A program made the position numbers and the translations under genes. From NCBI GenBank assembly GCA_000436695.1, contig HF992599.1, forward strand, positions 5,127 through 13,714: a stretch of 8,588 nucleotides of DNA. The letters run 5' to 3'. Of the stretch, positions 1 through 7,057 are shown one piece after another. A model generated the notes under the pieces. That model saw nothing but the letters and a program-made list of their open reading frames with translations, had not been told where the DNA came from and searched no databases. The DNA comes from Prevotella sp. CAG:1185. Lineage in GTDB: Bacteria > Bacteroidota > Bacteroidia > Bacteroidales > Bacteroidaceae. The stretch's first letter is position 1, and every line of letters begins with the position of its first letter.

Positions 1-2472
1 TCCGGAAAGAGTGGAGATATATCTACACAGATGGAGATACTGCAAGATTTGTGGTTTCAGAATACTGTTGTTGGTGATTTAGAACAAGCGAGGTTATATG
101 CGTCAGATATGGATTCGCTTATGGAAATAACGTCGGATTCTTTGGCTAAATTTACTTATTATAATAAAAAAGGAAAGGAAGCAAGAAACCATGGCTCATA
201 TAATATCGCCGAACAATGGTTTCTGAAGGGAATGGCGATTGCAGAAAGTGAAGCTCATGATGCCGTATCTCCAAACAGATATCTGTCATACACGAATCTG
301 AGAGATTTGTATGCCGATATCAAACAATATGATAATGCGTTGATATATGCAAGAAAGGCATTAAGAGAGCATCAAAGACTGACTCTTGTCAATGACTATC
401 GTTTCTATCTTCCATATATGGCAATAGCAGAAATATACAAACTGAAGGGGGACAAGAAAGAGTGCTTCGCTTGTATAGATTCGCTTTTTTTAAGTGCTCA
501 TAGTATGGAAGAACCAAAAGAATTGAGTTGGCTTTATATCACAAGAGCCGGCTGCCATGCGGCATTTAATGATTATTCCGCAGCGTTGGCTGACTATCAG
601 AAAGCAGATGAAATTCTTGCTGTAAAGTATCCGCAATCAGATGCAGATAGAATTGATTTGTTGCCACTGATGGGAGCAATGGAACATAGACTTAATAATT
701 ATGCAGAGTCAGAGCGGTTGTATAAGTTATATGCTGAGCAACTTGTGGCTCTTCAAGGAGAAAACAACATAGAAAGCATCAATGCACAAATCTATCTTGC
801 CAACGCAGAAGGTTTTGCCGGTCATACTGATGCAGGATGTTCTGATTATGCAATGGCAGTAAATAGATTGAAAGATTTAATGAAGAAACGGTTACCTTAC
901 ATGAGTTTACAGGAACGTGAGGCTTTTTGGAAACCGCTTTCATCTCTTTTCACGAATATGACTCCGTTTGCCATTAAGGCAAAAAGATTTCAGACTCCGT
1001 TTACTAAAAGTTGCTATGATGCACTTGTCATGTCTAAAGCATTCTTGCTTGAATCAGAACGCTCACTGTTTGATGTCGTTAAGAAGGAAGGCACAGATGA
1101 GGATATGCAGGACTACATGAGGCTCAGCTTGATGGAGAATCAGATACATGAATGGGAGAAAGATTATTTGCACAATGCAGACAGCATATTAAGTATGTCG
1201 CAGAGAGCAGACAGACTGGCTGTTCGTTTGGCAGAGCGTTGCCGCAGTTTCGGTAATATCACCGGATTTATGGATATAGACTATTCTGCCGTAAAACAAT
1301 CAATGAAGCCAAATGATGTCCTATTAGACTTTACGGATTATGTTTCTGAAACAGCTGGACGTAAATATGCAGCCTATATAATAAATAAAAAAGACGAATA
1401 TCCTTTGCTGAAATATCTTTTTGATGAAAGACAGATAGATTCGCTTGGCATCAGTCGCCCTGATATGTATTATGACAAGGATTATGCTCCAGAAGTTTTA
1501 AAATTGCTTTGGGAGCCATTAAAAAGTCACGTGGCAGAAGGTGCAACGGTATATTATGTTCCGTCACATTTGCTGTTTCAGGTGTCATTAGAATCGTTAC
1601 CTCTTGCTGATGGTTCACTATTGGGTAGTCATTATCATTTTGTGAGATTATCTTCTGCGCGTGAAATTGTAAAAGCGCAATCGGAAACTTTGTCCGCTAA
1701 GCCTCAGTCGGCAATATTGTATGGCGGATTGCAATACGATTTGCAACCTGCTGAGATGGTAGAAGAGTCGAGAAAATATGAATTATCTGATTTGTTGGTG
1801 ATGCGTGGTGATATTGTTCGTGGTGATTCCATTTTCCGTGAACTGCGAGGTTCAAGACAAGAGGTTGTACAGATAGCGTCATTGTTGAAGGCCAAGCAAT
1901 GGGATGTTACGCCACGAATGGGAATGGAGGGAACCGAAGAGTCATTCCTCAGTATGAACGGCAACGCTCCGCAAGTGTTGCAAATTGCTACTCATGGATT
2001 TTATTATACCCCCGACCGGGCTGAAAAGGTTGATTATCTGAAAGGATATTCCGATGCTATGTCTTTGTCGGGCATAGTCCTCTCTGGTGCCAATGCAGCA
2101 TGGTTGGGTAAGAAACTGCCTGATGGCGTATTGAGCGGCGTCCTTACAGCCAACAATATTGCACGTCTTGATTTGGGTAAAACAGAGATGGTTGTGTTGT
2201 CTGCCTGTCAGTCTGGTCAAGGCAAGGCAACTTCTGAAGGACTTTATGGTCTACAACGCGCATTCAAGAAAGCCGGTGTCGGCACCATGGTTATGTCTCT
2301 ATGGAATGTCAGCGACAGTGTGGCAACAGAGTTTATGATAACATTCTACGAGCAACTCGTTTCCAGGCAATGTCAGTGGAACAAGCGTAAGGCATTTGAG
2401 CAGGCAAAGTCAATCATACGAGACAAATATCCCGATCCATTCTATTGGGCGGCATTTATAATGTTGGATTGA
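1..2472 (+). CDS. TPR-CHAT protein, caspase-like cysteine peptidase (5' end outside window)
   Basis: Probable CHAT-family (clan CD, caspase/separase-like) peptidase with an N-terminal helical-repeat sensor region. The frame is open from base 1, so the gene very likely begins upstream; the first ATG is at base 31, and residues are numbered from it. Residues about 39-288 form some six degenerate TPR-like helix pairs, for example around residues 42-72, 83-115, 165-197 and 207-242. The CHAT domain covers roughly 490-813. It shows the catalytic His in QIATHGFYY (H655), the catalytic Cys in VVLSACQSGQG (C726), the SLWNVSD segment, and the closing DPFYWAAFIMLD typical of the family. Both catalytic residues are present, so it should be active. 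In known cases the TPR part gates the peptidase; the substrate here is unknown. Because the N-terminus is missing, a signal peptide or upstream fused domain cannot be excluded. The next gene starts about 280 bp downstream, after a terminator. Confidence 0.9.
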   Translation, partial: SGKSGDISTQMEILQDLWFQNTVVGDLEQARLYASDMDSLMEITSDSLAKFTYYNKKGKEARNHGSYNIAEQWFLKGMAIAESEAHDAVSPNRYLSYTNLRDLYADIKQYDNALIYARKALREHQRLTLVNDYRFYLPYMAIAEIYKLKGDKKECFACIDSLFLSAHSMEEPKELSWLYITRAGCHAAFNDYSAALADYQKADEILAVKYPQSDADRIDLLPLMGAMEHRLNNYAESERLYKLYAEQLVALQGENNIESINAQIYLANAEGFAGHTDAGCSDYAMAVNRLKDLMKKRLPYMSLQEREAFWKPLSSLFTNMTPFAIKAKRFQTPFTKSCYDALVMSKAFLLESERSLFDVVKKEGTDEDMQDYMRLSLMENQIHEWEKDYLHNADSILSMSQRADRLAVRLAERCRSFGNITGFMDIDYSAVKQSMKPNDVLLDFTDYVSETAGRKYAAYIINKKDEYPLLKYLFDERQIDSLGISRPDMYYDKDYAPEVLKLLWEPLKSHVAEGATVYYVPSHLLFQVSLESLPLADGSLLGSHYHFVRLSSAREIVKAQSETLSAKPQSAILYGGLQYDLQPAEMVEESRKYELSDLLVMRGDIVRGDSIFRELRGSRQEVVQIASLLKAKQWDVTPRMGMEGTEESFLSMNGNAPQVLQIATHGFYYTPDRAEKVDYLKGYSDAMSLSGIVLSGANAAWLGKKLPDGVLSGVLTANNIARLDLGKTEMVVLSACQSGQGKATSEGLYGLQRAFKKAGVGTMVMSLWNVSDSVATEFMITFYEQLVSRQCQWNKRKAFEQAKSIIRDKYPDPFYWAAFIMLD

Positions 2473-2493
2473 TTCTTTTATATGGATTGATTA

Positions 2494-2572
2494 CTTGCAT
2501 TGGCTTTATTTTTTATAAACAATCAAAGATACAATAATATAAACAATTAAAATTTGCGTCTGAAATGAATTT
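2494..2572 (+). repeat. Dispersed promoter/leader-like repeat, copy A
   Basis: This noncoding stretch after the CHAT gene matches the stretch before the FGE-like gene (5333-5421). Both contain, in order, CTTGCAT, a TA-nn-TTTT-like -7 element, ATAAACA, CAAA, ACAATAATA and TTGCG. The start of ATAAAC and the start of TTGCG are 39 nt apart in both copies. In copy A the interval between CTTGCAT and ATAAAC is 10 nt shorter (21 against 31), which removes proper promoter spacing. It is therefore probably a decayed or altered promoter/5' UTR module. No intact reading frame follows it before the terminator at 2654. Confidence 0.5.
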
Positions 2573-2653
2573 GTTGTGTTGAAACGGCCATTATCACTAT
2601 TTTAGGCTTAAACGTAATTATTGAAATATCAATCATTTAAATATGAATTTCGT

Positions 2654-2693
2654 TGCACCGAATCAAAAATATTGATTCGGTGCAGTTTTTTTT
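2654..2693 (+). terminator. Strong Rho-independent terminator
   Basis: A perfect stem pairs TGCACCGAATCAA with TTGATTCGGTGCA (13 bp) around the loop AAATA, followed by G and eight T residues. The left flank has no A-run, so it acts on + strand transcripts. It lies 182 nt after the CHAT stop codon and ends 59 nt before the preferred start of the YbjN-like gene. It could end the CHAT transcript, or a short transcript starting in the repeat at about 2515. Confidence 0.9.
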
Positions 2694-2752
2694 GATAGAA
2701 TAGGTTACAAAAGATGCTCATATGTCATAAAGGAATAACAAATAAATTGGAT

Positions 2753-3133
2753 ATGAGACAAGAAGAAATAGTTAATGAGATTATAAAGAAATGTGGTAAT
2801 GCAGAAATAATACCTTCAATGGGTTGGCATTTTATGTACAACGGACGGAATTTCTTCTACATTACGGGAAAGGATGATGGAATGATACGCTTTTGTATTC
2901 CTCACCTTGTCAAAGCTGACGGATATGACGTAACACAATTATCAGAGGCAATAAATGACACTAACAGAAGCGTAAAATTCATCAAAGTTGTTAAACTTGA
3001 CTGTGGTAGTGTTTCCTTGAACTATGATCATAAAACAAGCCCTGATGAAACTGCTGCAGATATTGTTTCACATATCATCACAGCTTTAGATTTTGCATCT
3101 GCTTATTTACTCAATAAATTGAAAAGAAAATGA
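2753..3133 (+). CDS. Small YbjN-like (type III chaperone-like fold) cytoplasmic protein
   Basis: A 126-residue soluble protein with no signal peptide or membrane segment. Its order of elements resembles YbjN-like / secretion-chaperone-like proteins: an N-terminal helix (MRQEEIVNEIIKKCG), β-strands (WHFMYNGRNFFYITG, GMIRFCIPHLV), a central helix (VTQLSEAINDTNR), strands (VKFIKVVKLDCGSVSLNYD), and a long C-terminal helix (ADIVSHIITALDFASAYLL). The family match rests on fold pattern only, so it is tentative; such proteins are thought to bind partner proteins. An in-frame ATG at 2714 would add 13 residues (MLICHKGITNKLD). I prefer 2753 because the recognisable fold starts there and 2714 is only 21 nt past the terminator. 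Neither start has a clear Shine-Dalgarno site. Its stop overlaps the next gene's start (ATGA), so the two are probably translationally coupled and may work as a pair. Confidence 0.75.
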   Translation: MRQEEIVNEIIKKCGNAEIIPSMGWHFMYNGRNFFYITGKDDGMIRFCIPHLVKADGYDVTQLSEAINDTNRSVKFIKVVKLDCGSVSLNYDHKTSPDETAADIVSHIITALDFASAYLLNKLKRK

Positions 3134-3486
3134 AACGGTTTATTTCGATAATATTTATTTCGTTTGCCCTTTTGTCGCTAAATGCCCAAAACGGATATTA
3201 CATAAAACAAGCACAATCGTATCAACGCGAAGCTGAATATTATACAAATCAGGCATTAAGATATGAACGTGAAGTAGACTATTACAACCGTCAGGCTCAA
3301 GGTTATCTGAGGGAAGCGGAATATTATTCAAAACGAAAAAATTATGATAATGTGAATGCTTATCAGCGGCGTGCAAAAAATGCTACAGAAAAAGCAGAAG
3401 ATTATGCCCGGAGGGCAAGGTCTGCAAGAGAGCGTGCGCAAGACTACATGAGAAAGGCTGAGTATGCATTGAAGAGAGCGAGATAA
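3130..3486 (+). CDS. Secreted protein of tandem 14-residue coiled-coil repeats
   Basis: A 118-residue protein with a clear signal peptide (MKRFISIIFISFALLSLNA, cleavage near residues 19-20). The mature part is almost wholly repetitive. Seven consecutive units start at residues 23, 37, 51, 65, 78, 92 and 106, with the pattern YYxxQAxxYxREAE in the first three and YxRRAxxAxERAxD later. All units are 14 residues except the fourth and the end-truncated last, which are 13. Fourteen residues are two heptads, so an elongated helical coiled coil is expected, with a one-residue skip in unit four. The mature chain is rich in Tyr, Arg, Glu and Ala and is basic at its C-terminus. No enzymatic motif is present. 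It overlaps the preceding gene by ATGA and is followed after about 40 nt by the large secreted Ig-like protein, suggesting co-expression. I do not recognise a named family; export to periplasm or surface is inferred. Confidence 0.85.
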   Translation: MKRFISIIFISFALLSLNAQNGYYIKQAQSYQREAEYYTNQALRYEREVDYYNRQAQGYLREAEYYSKRKNYDNVNAYQRRAKNATEKAEDYARRARSARERAQDYMRKAEYALKRAR

Positions 3487-3520
3487 TAAATTTTAATGAT
3501 AAACAATCAACGAAATACAA
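3487..3520 (+). promoter_or_regulatory. Promoter/leader-like repeat, copy C (before the Ig-like gene)
   Basis: A TAAATTTT box (3487-3494) resembles the Bacteroidetes -7 element TAnnTTTG. It is followed by ATAAACAATCAA (3499-3510) and GAAATACAACAA, echoing copies A and B. A possible -33 TTG lies at 3469-3471, but the spacing of 15 nt is shorter than the usual ~19, so promoter activity is uncertain. If a transcript starts near 3500, the in-frame ATG at 3496 could not be used on it, which favours translation of the next gene from 3526. Confidence 0.35.
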
Positions 3521-3525
3521 CAACA

Positions 3526-5328
3526 ATGAGAACAACTTACACACATCTGCAGACCATGATTCTTTTGGTCTTGTTTTTCTTTACCACAGTGCAAAAGATT
3601 AATGCATCAGCAAAAGCCGGAGAGGCTTCGGTGTATGAGGGTTATACCGTGACCATTGAGTTAGCTGATACTTATAAACGTACTCTTATGCAGTCGACGG
3701 GTATCACTTACCAATGGTATTCAGAGAATAACTCGTATGCAACAGTGACAAGCTCCACGCGCTATAATGCTACAGTCAAGGGAATTAAGGCGACATCTTC
3801 ATGCAAGGTATATTTTAAATGCAGCTATTTTATTGACGGTTTTTATCGCACAATGGATTTCTATTACACCATCACCGTTAAATCGTCAACAGTGAGCGTT
3901 ACGAGTGTATCGCTAAATCAATCGTCTATAAGTTTGAAAGAGGGCAACACATATCAGTTATATGCCTCTGTCTATCCGACAAATGCCACGAATAAGAACG
4001 TGAATTGGTCGAGCAGCAACAATTCAGTGGCAACTGTCAGCAACGGCCTGGTATCGGCAAAGTCTGCAGGAACGGCCACAATAACTTGTCGTGCAGCAGA
4101 CGGCAGCGGAAAATATGCTACTTGTAAAGTGTCGGTAGAATCTGCAACCGTATATGTATCAGACATCGTATTAAACAAGACATCTGCCACTCTGAATGTT
4201 GGAGAAAATGTTCAGCTTAATGCGAGTGTAAGTCCGAGTTCTGCAACCAATAAGAGCGTCAGTTGGACTTCTGATAACACATCTGTAGCAACAGTTTCGG
4301 GCAATGGTCTCGTTACGGCGAAGTCTGCAGGAAACGCCATAATAACATGTAAGGCTAATGACGGCAGCGGCGAAAAAGCTACTTGCACAATCACTGTGAA
4401 AGAGCCAGTAAAGCCTGAGTCGATTACTCTCAACAAAAAGAATGCCTCACTTACTGAAGGCGAAACATTGCAACTTACAGCCACTGTAAATCCATCTGAT
4501 GCAGAAGATAAGACTGTAATATGGATAAGCGACAATACAGGTGTCGCCACGGTCGACGGTAATGGCCTTGTAACGGCAATGAGGGCCGGCACGGCAAATA
4601 TCATTGCCACCACTTCCAACAACCTTGCGGCTGTCTGTACTATAACAGTATTGGAGAAAACTGTAGGAGAACCTACGTTGTGGTCTGGGCATTATAGAGT
4701 TTCATCAAGTCATGTAGAAAGCAATCCTACGAAAGAATATCAGGATGACTTTGAAATGACAATAGAAGAAAAAGACGGAATGTATTATATCACGTCCATG
4801 TTTGGTGAAGATCTGACGCAATACAATGAAGGAGGCTTCAAACTGCATGACAATGGTGACGGCACGGCCAATATTGATGTTTCGTATTACAATATTCTGA
4901 AATACACAGATAACGACAGCCCGTTGTATGTAATATATGTATTTGATGAAGATACTGACGACTGGACTGATTCGTGGGTATTGAAAATGAACGGAGACGG
5001 TTCAATTGCTTTAGGCGACTTTTATGTAGCTGCCTTTACTTGGAATGAAAGTGAAGAAAAATGGGTAAACGGACAGTTGGAGGCTTTGTATTACAAAATG
5101 ACGGCCAACAAGGAAAGCGTTAGCGGCATATCAGATGTTGTTATGGAAATGCCAAAAATCCATATCGGCAATGGAGCAATTAGTCTGGATGAAATGGAAA
5201 ATATAACGGTGTACAGAGACAACGGCATGATGGTCTTCTCCGGAAAAACGGATAGAGTGGAGAATCTGTCAAAAGGATTGTATATTGTCCGGATTGGCAA
5301 TCATAGCAAAAAAATTCTGATAAAATAA
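3526..5328 (+). CDS. Secreted multi-BIG2 Ig-like protein with T9SS C-terminal sorting domain
   Basis: A 600-residue exported, probably surface or released protein. The order is: signal peptide 1-29 (h-region MILLVLFFFTTV, cleavage after ASA); a divergent Ig-like N-domain about 33-118; three BIG2 domains about 124-206, 209-292 and 298-378, each with the pattern VxLNxxxxxLxxGxxxQLxAxVxP and W.S.N..VATV..NGLV.A..AGTA.I; a β-rich domain about 385-530 with acidic DEDTDDW and NGDG loops; and a C-terminal domain about 536-600 with ITVYRDNGMMVFSGK and GLYIVRIGNHSKKILIK. The last segment is characteristic of type A T9SS sorting domains, which are removed after outer-membrane translocation. BIG2 domains usually act as adhesive or spacer modules. 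An in-frame ATG at 3496 would add ten polar residues; I chose 3526 because its signal peptide is cleaner and a promoter-like element overlaps 3496. The function of the β-rich domain is unknown. Confidence 0.88.
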   Translation: MRTTYTHLQTMILLVLFFFTTVQKINASAKAGEASVYEGYTVTIELADTYKRTLMQSTGITYQWYSENNSYATVTSSTRYNATVKGIKATSSCKVYFKCSYFIDGFYRTMDFYYTITVKSSTVSVTSVSLNQSSISLKEGNTYQLYASVYPTNATNKNVNWSSSNNSVATVSNGLVSAKSAGTATITCRAADGSGKYATCKVSVESATVYVSDIVLNKTSATLNVGENVQLNASVSPSSATNKSVSWTSDNTSVATVSGNGLVTAKSAGNAIITCKANDGSGEKATCTITVKEPVKPESITLNKKNASLTEGETLQLTATVNPSDAEDKTVIWISDNTGVATVDGNGLVTAMRAGTANIIATTSNNLAAVCTITVLEKTVGEPTLWSGHYRVSSSHVESNPTKEYQDDFEMTIEEKDGMYYITSMFGEDLTQYNEGGFKLHDNGDGTANIDVSYYNILKYTDNDSPLYVIYVFDEDTDDWTDSWVLKMNGDGSIALGDFYVAAFTWNESEEKWVNGQLEALYYKMTANKESVSGISDVVMEMPKIHIGNGAISLDEMENITVYRDNGMMVFSGKTDRVENLSKGLYIVRIGNHSKKILIK

Positions 5329-5333
5329 TGTTC

Positions 5334-5363
5334 TTGCATGGTTACCATTCCTGTATAATTTTC
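5334..5363 (+). promoter_or_regulatory. Candidate Bacteroidetes-type promoter
   Basis: A TTG at 5334-5336 and TAATTTTC at 5356-5363 are separated by 19 nt. They match the Bacteroidetes vegetative pattern (-33 TTG/TTTG, -7 TAnnTTTG), with only the last -7 base differing. Transcription would start at about 5370, giving a leader of some 130 nt before the FGE-like gene. It lies just 5 nt after the stop codon of the Ig-like gene. The assignment is by pattern only. Confidence 0.45.
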
Positions 5364-5421
5364 ATAAACAGGCAAAAGAAACAATAATAACAAACTTAGA
5401 AGTTGCGCCCGACACGTATTA
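5364..5421 (+). repeat. Dispersed leader-like repeat, copy B
   Basis: This stretch directly follows the promoter candidate and shares ATAAACA, CAAA, ACAATAATA and TTGCG, with the same 39-nt ATAAAC-to-TTGCG spacing, with the region after the CHAT gene (2515-2572). Similarity fades beyond about 5421. Because it sits at the expected transcription start, it reads as a conserved 5' UTR, perhaps a duplicated leader of secreted-protein genes. No stable RNA fold is evident. Confidence 0.5.
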
Positions 5422-5433
5422 GGGTATATTACA

Positions 5434-5493
5434 ATGAAGAAGTTTTTTGCAGTTGCTTTCGGGTATTATCTACAGATCAGACAACAAAAATAG
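5434..5493 (+). other. 19-codon leader ORF or remnant of a secreted-protein gene
   Basis: ATG at 5434 opens MKKFFAVAFGYYLQIRQQK and stops at TAG 5491-5493, ten bases before the FGE-like gene's start. MKKFFAVAF is a typical beginning of a Bacteroidetes signal peptide, but the hydrophobic run stops after nine codons. It sits where a start codon is expected downstream of the promoter and leader repeat. Likely readings are a stub of a deleted secreted-protein gene or a short upstream ORF coupled to the next gene. Chance is also possible at this length. Confidence 0.3.
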
Positions 5494-5503
5494 AAAAAGA
5501 AAT

Positions 5504-6262
5504 ATGAAACGAAACATTAAAACCACTTTCTGGGTCATTGCTGCCATTATTCTACTGTTAGGCTGTATTATCGTCGGACATCACTTTATGAATTCACCAT
5601 TTGACGAAACGACGATTTATCCTGATGATAGCAGAGAACGTCCTGCAGATACCACATTAATTGTGAATGGCATTAAATTTAAAATGATTGGTGTTAATGG
5701 AGGGCAGATTAAATGTGAAGGACTAAAGAAAGCCATAAATCTGAAGGATTTTTATATTGGTGAAACTGAAGTTACTCAGGAACTGTGGACAGCAGTAATG
5801 GGGAACAATCCTTCTGTCAACAAAGACAGTGTTATTTGTCCTGTTGAGAATGTAGATTTGGTAGAATGTATTGATTTCGTTCAAAAACTGGATTCTATCT
5901 CTGGAATTGATTTCTATATCCAATCTTATCCTGAATGGTTGTATGTTGCCTATCTTGGATCTTTTGACTCTGATGCCTCCTCATATTATGAAGATAGTAT
6001 GAGCTGGCATAAAGAGAATTCAGGTAATACCACTCATCCTGTCAAGCTGAAACAGCCCAATAAATTAGGCGTATATGATATGATTGGCAATGTGTCCGAA
6101 TGGACAATCAGTGGTCCTGATCCTTTGTTTTTTGTTATGGGGGGCAGTTTTGAAACAGAGAAAAAGAAACTTGGTGTCGATGCATATGACGTTTACCATG
6201 CAAACGTCAAAATGGGTTCGCTTGGTTTAAGACTTGTCTGTTATCCTAAAGAGCAAAAATAA
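5504..6262 (+). CDS. Membrane-anchored divergent FGE/SUMF1-type domain protein
   Basis: A 252-residue protein with one N-terminal hydrophobic segment (FWVIAAIILLLGCIIVGHHF, residues 9-28), then an extracytoplasmic FGE-sulfatase (SUMF1-type, C-lectin-like) domain about 50-247. Family landmarks are DFYIGETEVTQELWTAVMGNNPS (82-104), PVENVD (113-118), a degenerate RLPTEAEWE site (FYIQSYPEWLYVAY, 137-150), HPVKLKQPNKLGVYDMIGNVSEW (178-200), VMGGSF (211-216) and LGLRLV (240-245). The paired active-site cysteines of true formylglycine-generating enzymes are not seen near the C-terminus; the only late Cys is C246. It is therefore probably a binding or structural domain, not a formylglycine enzyme. 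LLLGC could be a lipobox, but the hydrophobic run continues past Cys21, so a signal anchor is more likely. The frame extends upstream to a TTG at 5447, but ATG 5504, after AGAAAAAGAAAT, precedes the membrane segment and is preferred. Confidence 0.85.
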   Translation: MKRNIKTTFWVIAAIILLLGCIIVGHHFMNSPFDETTIYPDDSRERPADTTLIVNGIKFKMIGVNGGQIKCEGLKKAINLKDFYIGETEVTQELWTAVMGNNPSVNKDSVICPVENVDLVECIDFVQKLDSISGIDFYIQSYPEWLYVAYLGSFDSDASSYYEDSMSWHKENSGNTTHPVKLKQPNKLGVYDMIGNVSEWTISGPDPLFFVMGGSFETEKKKLGVDAYDVYHANVKMGSLGLRLVCYPKEQK

Positions 6263-6331
6263 TAATGTTTTATAATCGTTTTTAATTATCGGATTATCCG
6301 GCATGTAGTAGATTTAAACAAGAATATAAAA

Positions 6332-7057
6332 ATGAAACAAAAAGACAATAACAAGATGAAGAAGACTCAAGTCTTCAATGTGATTATCCTCGACCGTAGC
6401 GGTTCGATGGAGTGTATTCGCCAGGCGGCAGTTGATGGTTTCAACGAGACTCTGGCAGGTATCAAGAAGGCTCAGGAGCAGTTTGCCGAGACACAAGACC
6501 ATTTTGTATCCTTGGTGACGTTCTGTAGTTGTGATACCAGGTATGTATTTGACAAGACACCAGTGGCAGAATCACATCCTCTTAAGATAGAGGACTTTCA
6601 GCCCTGCTGCACCACACCGTTATATGATGCAATGGGAATAACACTGACAGCTTTACGCAAATATGTTCAGACCATTGATGACTATGTAGTTGTTGTTACC
6701 ATTATTACAGATGGCATGGAGAATGCCTCACGTGAGTATGACGGCAAGACAATAAAAGAACTTGTAGAGCGATTACGTGGCGAGGGATGGACATTCACCT
6801 ATATGGGTGCCAATCAGAACTCTGTAGAAGTGGCCATGAAACTTTCAATCCGTAATTCCCGAAACTTTGATTATGACAACGAGGGTACACGTTCATCAAT
6901 GAAAAAGGACATCAATACCCGTATGAGCTTTTTTACCTGTCTTTCAAATTTTAAGCATGAGGCGAAAGAGCGTGCAGAGTCAATGTCAACAGAAGAACTT
7001 CAATCTATATATACAAATATGGCCGATAAGGCTTTTGATGAGGAGGAAGAAAAATGA
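6332..7057 (+). CDS. Cytoplasmic von Willebrand factor A (vWA) domain protein
   Basis: A 241-residue soluble protein that is essentially one vWA domain (about 12-175) plus a helical, charged tail ending in DEEEEK. The metal-ion-dependent adhesion site is complete: DRSGSM (D21, S23, S25), the Thr in TTPLYDA (T95), and the Asp of ITDGMEN (D127). It should bind Mg2+ and a partner protein's acidic residue. There is no signal peptide or membrane segment. An alternative start at 6356 (MKKTQVFNVIILD) would drop eight polar residues and is equally plausible; neither has a strong Shine-Dalgarno site. The 69-nt gap before it contains a small perfect dyad, CGGATTATCCG (6290-6300), and a -7-like TAGATTTA (6309-6316) without a good -33 match, so a separate promoter is possible but weak. 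Its stop overlaps the start of the WG-repeat gene (ATGA), implying coupled synthesis and perhaps a complex. Stand-alone vWA proteins of this kind often serve as scaffolds beside AAA+ ATPases, but none is visible here. Confidence 0.9.
   Translation: MKQKDNNKMKKTQVFNVIILDRSGSMECIRQAAVDGFNETLAGIKKAQEQFAETQDHFVSLVTFCSCDTRYVFDKTPVAESHPLKIEDFQPCCTTPLYDAMGITLTALRKYVQTIDDYVVVVTIITDGMENASREYDGKTIKELVERLRGEGWTFTYMGANQNSVEVAMKLSIRNSRNFDYDNEGTRSSMKKDINTRMSFFTCLSNFKHEAKERAESMSTEELQSIYTNMADKAFDEEEEK

Noticed and set aside
1..2472. TPR-CHAT as part of a type III-E CRISPR (gRAMP) system
   Set aside because: No direct-repeat array, no Cas7-like fusion or Csx gene is visible, and TPR-CHAT proteins are widespread outside CRISPR loci.
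3972..4692. Minus-strand open frames across the BIG2 region
   Set aside because: They are antisense to repetitive, clearly coding Ig-like sequence, have no family resemblance and no ribosome site; the repeat structure explains their length.
5351..5373. CCTGT...ACAGG inverted repeat as a terminator after the Ig-like gene
   Set aside because: Only five paired bases close a loop with mismatches and no T-run follows; the stretch is better explained by the -7 element and leader repeat.
5447..5503. TTG-initiated 19-residue extension of the FGE-like protein
   Set aside because: It would place a polar, basic stretch before a standard N-terminal membrane segment; ATG at 5504 with a purine-rich upstream stretch fits better.
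6290..6300. CGGATTATCCG dyad as a terminator between the FGE-like and vWA genes
   Set aside because: The stem is only four to five bases and no T-run follows; at most it is a small operator-like site.
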